A stretch of DNA of 11,565 nt from Massilia sp. UBA2604 (lineage in GTDB: Bacteria; Pseudomonadota; Gammaproteobacteria; Burkholderiales; Burkholderiaceae_D): assembly GCA_002339265.1 (NCBI GenBank), contig DDKG01000131.1:1-11565 (forward strand), given 5' to 3'. The stretch's first letter is position 1. Each line of letters starts with the position of its first letter. The translations under genes and the position numbers were made by a program. The notes beneath the pieces were generated by a model. That model ran no database searches, was not told where the DNA came from, and saw nothing but the letters and a program-made list of their open reading frames with translations. Below are positions 7,447 through 11,565 of the stretch, in pieces.

Positions 7447-7470
7447 CTAACACGAATGTTATCGCAACCA
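7447..7470 (-). promoter_or_regulatory. Operator O2 upstream of the receptor transcript
   Basis: TAACA-N4-TGTTA (7448-7461) overlaps TGTTATCGCAACCA (7457-7470). Twenty of 24 bases match O1 at 3920-3943, and the 14-mer differs from the recalled Caulobacter xylose operator at two positions. The orientation toward the minus-strand gene is the same as at xylX. A further short dyad, TGTT-ACG-AACA (7430-7440), lies just downstream and might be a degenerate extra half-site pair. No confident -35/-10 pair could be assigned. Confidence 0.6.
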
Positions 7471-7535
7471 TCTCAGTCTACTGGTCAAAAATAATGATTG
7501 TCAACAAAATATTCTGAGCGTTGGTAAAGCGCAAA

Positions 7536-7549
7536 TGTTAGATCTATCA
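7536..7549 (+). promoter_or_regulatory. Candidate operator O3 upstream of the alpha-glucuronidase gene
   Basis: TGTTAGATCTATCA is a near-perfect dyad (six of seven base pairs symmetric) and matches the recalled Caulobacter xylose operator at 11 of 14 positions. It lies 159 bp before the aguA start, so it would act at or near a promoter with a long leader, or jointly with O2 or O4 by looping. Confidence 0.4.
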
Positions 7550-7634
7550 AGCCCGCTTGACGGGGCGGCTGCTGGGCAGCTAACTGTGCCTTCAGCATGG
7601 CAAACAGCGCAACAAAACGCTTTCAAATCGAAAA

Positions 7635-7648
7635 GGTTCGCGCTAACA
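7635..7648 (+). promoter_or_regulatory. Candidate operator O4 close to the alpha-glucuronidase gene
   Basis: GGTTCGCGCTAACA reads TGTTAGCGCGAACC on the other strand, sharing the first nine bases and 11 of 14 overall with the recalled xylose operator. It ends 60 bp before the aguA start codon, in the position expected for a repressor site. Confidence 0.4.
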
Positions 7649-7708
7649 TTCCCGAAGCCGGATGATACGAAAAAAACATTCCGGATCAAAAAACATGGAG
7701 ACAACCTA

Positions 7709-9886
7709 ATGCACCGACTCTTCGGGCGGCTCTGGGCCGCGTTTCTTTTCGGCATGCTGCTGTGCATCCCGACACACGCCTCCGCAGAAGACGGCTACCA
7801 GCTGTGGTTGCGCTATCAACCCCTCTCCGCCGCCCAGCGCGCGCATATCCCCGATTCGATCCTGACGCTGGGCGCCGACACCCCGATGAAAGGTGCCGCG
7901 CGCGCCGAGCTGCAGCGCGCCCTGGACGGATTGACGGGCAAGGCGCCCGCCAGCATCGACAAGGCGCGCCTCGATACCATCGTGCTGGCGCGCGGCGCCG
8001 ACCTGCCGGCCGGCCTGGATGCGGCGTCCGCCGTGCGCGAGCAGCTGCGCAAGCTTGGCGATGAAGGCTACCTGGTGCGGCGCGCGAAGCTCGATGGCGT
8101 CGCCGTCACGCTGGTTGCCGCCAATACCGACGCCGGCCTGCTGTATGGCAGCTTCGCCTGGCTGCGCCAGCTGCAGCTGGGCACCCGCGCCGACCAGATC
8201 GCACTGGCTTCCAGCCCTACCTTGCCGCTGCGCGTGCTGAACCACTGGGACAACCTCGATCGCACCGTGGAGCGCGGCTATGCCGGCGAATCGATCTGGA
8301 ACTGGTGGGAACTCCCGCACATCATCGATCCGCGCTACACCGACTACGCGCGCGCCAACGCCTCGCTGGGCATTAACGGCACGGTGCTGAACAATGTGAA
8401 CTCCAAGGCCGAGGTGCTCGGCGCGCCCTTCATCGCCAAGGCTGCCGCCATCGCCGACGTGCTGCGCCCGTATGGCATCCGCGTCTTCCTGTCGGTGCGC
8501 TGGTCGACGCCGCTCGAAATGAAGCAGACGAAAACCGCCGATCCGCTCGACCCCGAAGTCGCCGCCTGGTGGAAGAACAAGGCCGACGAGATCTACCGCA
8601 CCATCCCCGATTTCGGCGGCTTCCTGGTCAAGGCCAATTCGGAAGGCCAGCCGGGCCCGCAGGACTATCGCCGCAACCATGCCGACGGCGCCAATATGCT
8701 GGCGCGCGCCGTGGCCCCGCACAAGGGCATCGTGATGTGGCGCGCTTTCGTCTACGCCTCGCCCGAGGAATCGAAGGCGGGCAAGGAGCATGACCGCGCG
8801 GTCGAGGGCTATGACCAGTTCATTCCGCTGGACGGCAAGTTCGACGACAACGTGCTGGTGCAGGTGAAGAACGGCGCGATCGACTTCCAGCCGCGCGAGC
8901 CGGCCCACCCGATGTTCGGCGCGATGCCGAAGACGCCGCTGATCATGGAATTCCAGATCACCAAGGAATACCTGGGCTTCGCCACCCACCTCGCCTACCT
9001 CGGCCCGATGTTCCAGGAAACCCTGGAGTTCGATACCCGCATCGGGGGCCGCAAGCTGACCGTGGCCGACACCATCCAGGGCAAGCAGGGCCGCGTGGGC
9101 GGCATCGCCGGAGTCGCGAACATCGGCAGCAGCCGCAATTGGAGCGGATCGATCTTCGACCAGGCCAACTGGTATATGTATGGCCGCATGGCCTGGGACC
9201 AGGGGCTCGACAGCCGCGTCATCGCGCGTGAATGGACCGCCCAGACCTTCAGCCCGGACGCGCGCGTGGTGGATCCGGTCGTGAACCTGATGATGCGTTC
9301 GCGCGAAGCGGTGGTCGACTACATGACGCCGCTCGGCCTGAACCACGTGATGGGCAGCAGCCACCACCATGGCCCGGCCCCCTGGGTCGACAACCTGGAA
9401 CGCGCCGACTGGAATCCGATCTATTACCACCGCGCCGGCCGCGACGGCATCGGCTTCGACCGCACCGCCAAGGGCAGCAATGCCGTGGCCCAGTACGCGC
9501 CCGAGGTAGCGCGCCGCTTCGCCGATCCGAAGACCACGCCGCCCGAGCTGCTGCTGTGGTTCCACCGCCTGCCATGGGATTACAAGATGCCATCCGGCCG
9601 CACCCTGTGGGAAGAGCTGGTGGCGCGCTACGACCACGGCGTGGCCGAAGCCGCGGCGATGCAGGCCGAATGGCAGCGCATGAAACCGTTCGTCGACGCC
9701 CAGCGTTTCACGGACACCGCGCAGCGCCTGGCCCAGCAGCACGTCGAGGCGCAATGGTGGCGCGACGCCAGCATCGCCTATTTCCAGGACGTGTCCGGCC
9801 TGCCGCTGCCGGCCGGGGTGCGCAAGCCCGCGCACTCGCTCGACCACTACAAGTCGATCCGCTTCCCGTATGCCCCGGGGATCTGA
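7709..9886 (+). CDS. aguA: Secreted GH67 alpha-glucuronidase
   Basis: Removes alpha-1,2-linked (4-O-methyl-)D-glucuronic acid from the non-reducing terminal xylose of short xylo-oligosaccharides. The 725-residue protein has the GH67 layout: an N-terminal domain to about residue 165, a (beta/alpha)8 catalytic barrel at about 170-480 and a C-terminal helical domain. By comparison with Cellvibrio GlcA67A, Glu312 (KANSEGQPG) is the acid, and Asp392 (NGAIDFQPRE) and Glu420 (ITKEYLG) are the bases; the last two keep the 28-residue spacing. Family blocks RVLNHWDNLD, GINGTVLNNVN and GSSHHHGPAPW are present. A signal peptide (hydrophobic 9-20, cleavage after ASA at 26) sends it to the periplasm; the cysteine at 19 is not in a lipobox. 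ATG at 7709 has GGAG eight bases upstream. An in-frame ATG at 7535 lacks a ribosome site. gudD follows after 36 nt with no terminator. Confidence 0.96.
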   Translation: MHRLFGRLWAAFLFGMLLCIPTHASAEDGYQLWLRYQPLSAAQRAHIPDSILTLGADTPMKGAARAELQRALDGLTGKAPASIDKARLDTIVLARGADLPAGLDAASAVREQLRKLGDEGYLVRRAKLDGVAVTLVAANTDAGLLYGSFAWLRQLQLGTRADQIALASSPTLPLRVLNHWDNLDRTVERGYAGESIWNWWELPHIIDPRYTDYARANASLGINGTVLNNVNSKAEVLGAPFIAKAAAIADVLRPYGIRVFLSVRWSTPLEMKQTKTADPLDPEVAAWWKNKADEIYRTIPDFGGFLVKANSEGQPGPQDYRRNHADGANMLARAVAPHKGIVMWRAFVYASPEESKAGKEHDRAVEGYDQFIPLDGKFDDNVLVQVKNGAIDFQPREPAHPMFGAMPKTPLIMEFQITKEYLGFATHLAYLGPMFQETLEFDTRIGGRKLTVADTIQGKQGRVGGIAGVANIGSSRNWSGSIFDQANWYMYGRMAWDQGLDSRVIAREWTAQTFSPDARVVDPVVNLMMRSREAVVDYMTPLGLNHVMGSSHHHGPAPWVDNLERADWNPIYYHRAGRDGIGFDRTAKGSNAVAQYAPEVARRFADPKTTPPELLLWFHRLPWDYKMPSGRTLWEELVARYDHGVAEAAAMQAEWQRMKPFVDAQRFTDTAQRLAQQHVEAQWWRDASIAYFQDVSGLPLPAGVRKPAHSLDHYKSIRFPYAPGI

Positions 9887-9922
9887 CCGATCCCGTTTGC
9901 CCGATTCGTTCCTGGAGATGAG

Positions 9923-11293
9923 ATGAACCCGATTCAACGCGCCGCCACCCCGACCATCGTGGAGATGCAGGTGATCCCGGTCGCCGGCCGCGACAGCATG
10001 CTGCTCAACCTGTGCGGCGCGCATGCGCCCTACTTCACCCGCATCCTTGTGCTGCTGAAAGACAGCGCCGGCCGCACCGGCATGGGCGAAGTGCCCGGCT
10101 CGAACGGCATCCTGCTGGCCTTGCAAAAGCTGGTGCCGCTAGTCCAAGGCACCGAGATCGGCCACCACCGCCGCACCCTGAACCGCCTGCGCGCCGCCAT
10201 CTCGGGCGTCAGCCACCAGGTGACGTCCAGCGCCGAAGCGCAAGTGATGAAGCAGCCGCACGAGATCAACCTGCGCCTCGAGAACGTGGTGACGGCGGTC
10301 GAAGCGGCCCTGCTCGACCTGCTCGGCCAGTTCATGGGCGTGCCGCTGTGCGAGCTGCTGGGCGACGGCCAGCAACGCAGCCACGTGCCGATGCTGGCCT
10401 ATCTGTTCTATATCGGCGACCGTGGCCGCACCGATCTCGGCTACGACGACGATGCGGGCCGCGACGGCTGGTATTGGGTCCGCAACGCCGAAGCCCTGAC
10501 TGCCGAATCGATCGGCGAGATGGCCGCCGCGGCGGTCGAGCAGTACGGTTTCAAGGACTTCAAGCTCAAGGGCGGCGTGATGCGGGCCGAGGAAGAGATG
10601 GCGGCGGTGGCTGCCATTAAACGCCGCTTCCCGGACGCCGGCGTGACGCTCGACCCGAACGGCGCCTGGTCGCTGAAGGAGTCGATCGACGCCTGCCGCG
10701 GCCAGGGCCATCTGCTGGCCTATGCCGAAGACCCGTGCGGCCCCGAAGGCGGCTACTCTGGCCGCGAGATCATGGCCGAGTTCAAGCGCGCAACAAGCAT
10801 CCGCACCGCCACCAATATGGTCGCCACCGACTGGCGCCAGATGGCCCATTCGCACCTGCTGGGCGCGGTGGACATCCCGCTGGCCGACCCGCACTTCTGG
10901 ACCATGCAGGGATCGGTGCGCCTGGCGCAGCTGTGCCACGACTGGGGCCTGACCTGGGGTTCGCACTCGAACAACCACTTCGACGTGTCGCTGGCGATGT
11001 TCACCCATTGCGCGGCGGCGGCGCCGGGCACGATCACGGCGATCGATACCCACTGGATCTGGCAGGAAGGCCGTGAGCGCCTGACGAAGGAACCGCTGCA
11101 AATCGTGGGCGGCCAGGTGGCGGTGCCGGACCGTCCGGGCCTGGGCATCGAGCCCGACATGGACCAGATCGCCGCGGCGCATGAACTCTACAAGAAGGTG
11201 GCGGGCGGCGCACGCGACGATGCGCTGGCGATGCGCTACCTGGTGCCCGGCTGGACCTACGATCCGAAGCGCCCGAGCATGGTCAATCCATGA
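9923..11293 (+). CDS. gudD: Glucarate dehydratase GudD, enolase superfamily
   Basis: Dehydrates D-glucarate to 5-keto-4-deoxy-D-glucarate in the cytoplasm. The 456-residue protein aligns with E. coli GudD (446 residues) at a constant shift of nine through the active site. Bases are Lys214/Lys216 (FKLKGG) and the His348/Asp322 pair (GSHSNNH, ADPHFW). Metal ligands are Asp244 (LDPNG), Glu275 and Asn298 (TATNMV), with [10 protein letters not shown] and [11 protein letters not shown] also present. All catalytic residues are intact, which argues for a true glucarate dehydratase and not an inactive relative. ATG at 9923 has GGAG seven bases upstream. It lies between alpha-glucuronidase and an ExuT-type transporter, which suggests that released glucuronate is first oxidised to glucarate by a uronate dehydrogenase encoded elsewhere. 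The stop overlaps the transporter start (ATGA). Confidence 0.95.
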   Translation: MNPIQRAATPTIVEMQVIPVAGRDSMLLNLCGAHAPYFTRILVLLKDSAGRTGMGEVPGSNGILLALQKLVPLVQGTEIGHHRRTLNRLRAAISGVSHQVTSSAEAQVMKQPHEINLRLENVVTAVEAALLDLLGQFMGVPLCELLGDGQQRSHVPMLAYLFYIGDRGRTDLGYDDDAGRDGWYWVRNAEALTAESIGEMAAAAVEQYGFKDFKLKGGVMRAEEEMAAVAAIKRRFPDAGVTLDPNGAWSLKESIDACRGQGHLLAYAEDPCGPEGGYSGREIMAEFKRATSIRTATNMVATDWRQMAHSHLLGAVDIPLADPHFWTMQGSVRLAQLCHDWGLTWGSHSNNHFDVSLAMFTHCAAAAPGTITAIDTHWIWQEGRERLTKEPLQIVGGQVAVPDRPGLGIEPDMDQIAAAHELYKKVAGGARDDALAMRYLVPGWTYDPKRPSMVNP

Positions 11294-11565
11294 TCGCGGC
11301 AATCCTGGGCCGCACCCGCGGCGGCACCATCCGCGGGCTGCGCTGGTGGATGATCAGCCTGATCATGCTGGGCGCCGTGGTCAACTACCTGACCCGCAGC
11401 TCGCTGGCCGTGGCTGCCCCCACCCTGCTGGCGGAGCTGGACATCACGGCCAAGGAGTATTCGTACATCACGGCCGCCTTCCAGGGCGCCATCATGCTGC
11501 AGCCGCTGTGCGGCTACGTGCTCGACGTGATCGGCCTCAAGTACGGCTTCGCGATCTTCGCCACC
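11290..11565 (+). CDS. exuT: ExuT-type hexuronate transporter, MFS (partial, N-terminal 92 codons)
   Basis: Proton-linked uptake of glucuronate or galacturonate across the inner membrane, anion:cation symporter family of the major facilitator superfamily. Only the first 92 codons are present; the frame is open at the right edge (family length about 430). A first membrane helix lies near residues 19-35 ([16 protein letters not shown]), followed by [10 protein letters not shown], the [11 protein letters not shown] segment and [16 protein letters not shown] with the family's Asp-x2-Gly-x-Lys loop motif. These blocks resemble E. coli ExuT (GLRWYMI, YLTRNTVAAAAPTL, GYVLDVLGTKIG) more than GudP, so hexuronate is favoured over glucarate as substrate. 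ATG at 11290 overlaps the gudD stop by four bases and has no clear ribosome site, implying coupled translation. Met21 is a less likely alternative start. Confidence 0.88.
   Translation, partial: MIAAILGRTRGGTIRGLRWWMISLIMLGAVVNYLTRSSLAVAAPTLLAELDITAKEYSYITAAFQGAIMLQPLCGYVLDVIGLKYGFAIFAT

Larger units (their letters stand above)
7114..7708. other. 595-bp divergent control region between receptor and aguA
   Basis: This AT-richer gap carries the control signals for both directions: receptor leader with the 47-residue ORF and repeats (7120-7414), O2 (7447-7470), O3 (7536-7549) and O4 (7635-7648). A TTGACG at 7557-7562 could be a -35 box for aguA, but no matching -10 is evident. Other small dyads are TCAAGC-CC-GCTTGA (7547-7560) and CCGGA/TCCGG near 7659-7684. 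No tRNA, insertion sequence or other gene is seen. Confidence 0.7.

Noticed and set aside
7535..7708. Upstream start for the alpha-glucuronidase
   Set aside because: It would bury the signal peptide 58 residues inside the protein and has no ribosome site; ATG 7709 has GGAG and starts the signal peptide.
7763..7765. Cys19 of the GH67 protein as a lipoprotein cysteine
   Set aside because: The preceding residues (MLL) do not form a lipobox, while ASA at 24-26 is a good signal peptidase I site.
7706..10126. 806-codon open frame on the minus strand
   Set aside because: Antisense to the GH67 gene, with no recognisable motif and His/Arg/Ala-rich shadow composition.
10139..11302. 387-codon open frame on the minus strand
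   Set aside because: Antisense shadow of gudD, whose catalytic residues are all intact on the plus strand.
1..11565. Insertion sequence, CRISPR array, tRNA or phage element
   Set aside because: No transposase, terminal inverted repeats, spaced direct repeats or tRNA-like fold was seen; gene content is a coherent catabolic locus.

Overview
The window is GC-rich and its GC3-heavy coding resembles beta-proteobacteria of the Oxalobacteraceae type (Massilia/Telluria/Duganella-like). That placement is inferred from protein character and gene content only; nothing here fixes the taxon. It is a sugar-acid catabolic locus for glucuronoxylan-derived sugars, with seven protein-coding genes plus one plausible small ORF, in three transcription units.

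Left part (1-3843, minus strand): a tight xylX-xylB-xylC-xylD gene set encoding most of the oxidative, non-phosphorylating Weimberg pathway for D-xylose. XylB (SDR dehydrogenase) makes xylonolactone, XylC (SMP-30 lactonase) opens it, XylD (IlvD/Edd dehydratase, cut by the left edge) makes 2-keto-3-deoxyxylonate, and XylX (FAH-fold dehydratase) makes 2-oxoglutarate semialdehyde. The last enzyme, 2-oxoglutarate semialdehyde dehydrogenase (XylA), is not in the window. A 186-bp gap (3844-4029) holds the xylX leader hairpin, an operator-like palindrome and a strong hairpin behind the next gene.

Middle (4030-7113, minus strand): a large TonB-dependent outer-membrane receptor of the Xanthomonas/Caulobacter type, the likely importer of xylo- or aldouronic oligosaccharides. 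It is preceded by a 595-bp divergent control region (7114-7708) with three operator-like sites, a structured leader and a 47-codon ORF whose translation start region is a near copy of the receptor's own.

Right part (7709-11565, plus strand): a secreted GH67 alpha-glucuronidase, a glucarate dehydratase (GudD) and an ExuT-type hexuronate transporter (cut by the right edge), in operon-like spacing.

Working model: the receptor brings glucuronic-acid-decorated xylo-oligosaccharides into the periplasm, the GH67 enzyme removes the glucuronate, and ExuT imports it. It is oxidised to glucarate (uronate dehydrogenase not seen here) and dehydrated by GudD, while xylose goes through XylBCDX. Both routes can converge on 2-oxoglutarate semialdehyde. 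Four sites resembling TGTTAnCGCnAnCA, similar to the xylose operator I recall from Caulobacter, suggest one LacI-family XylR-like repressor controls all three units.
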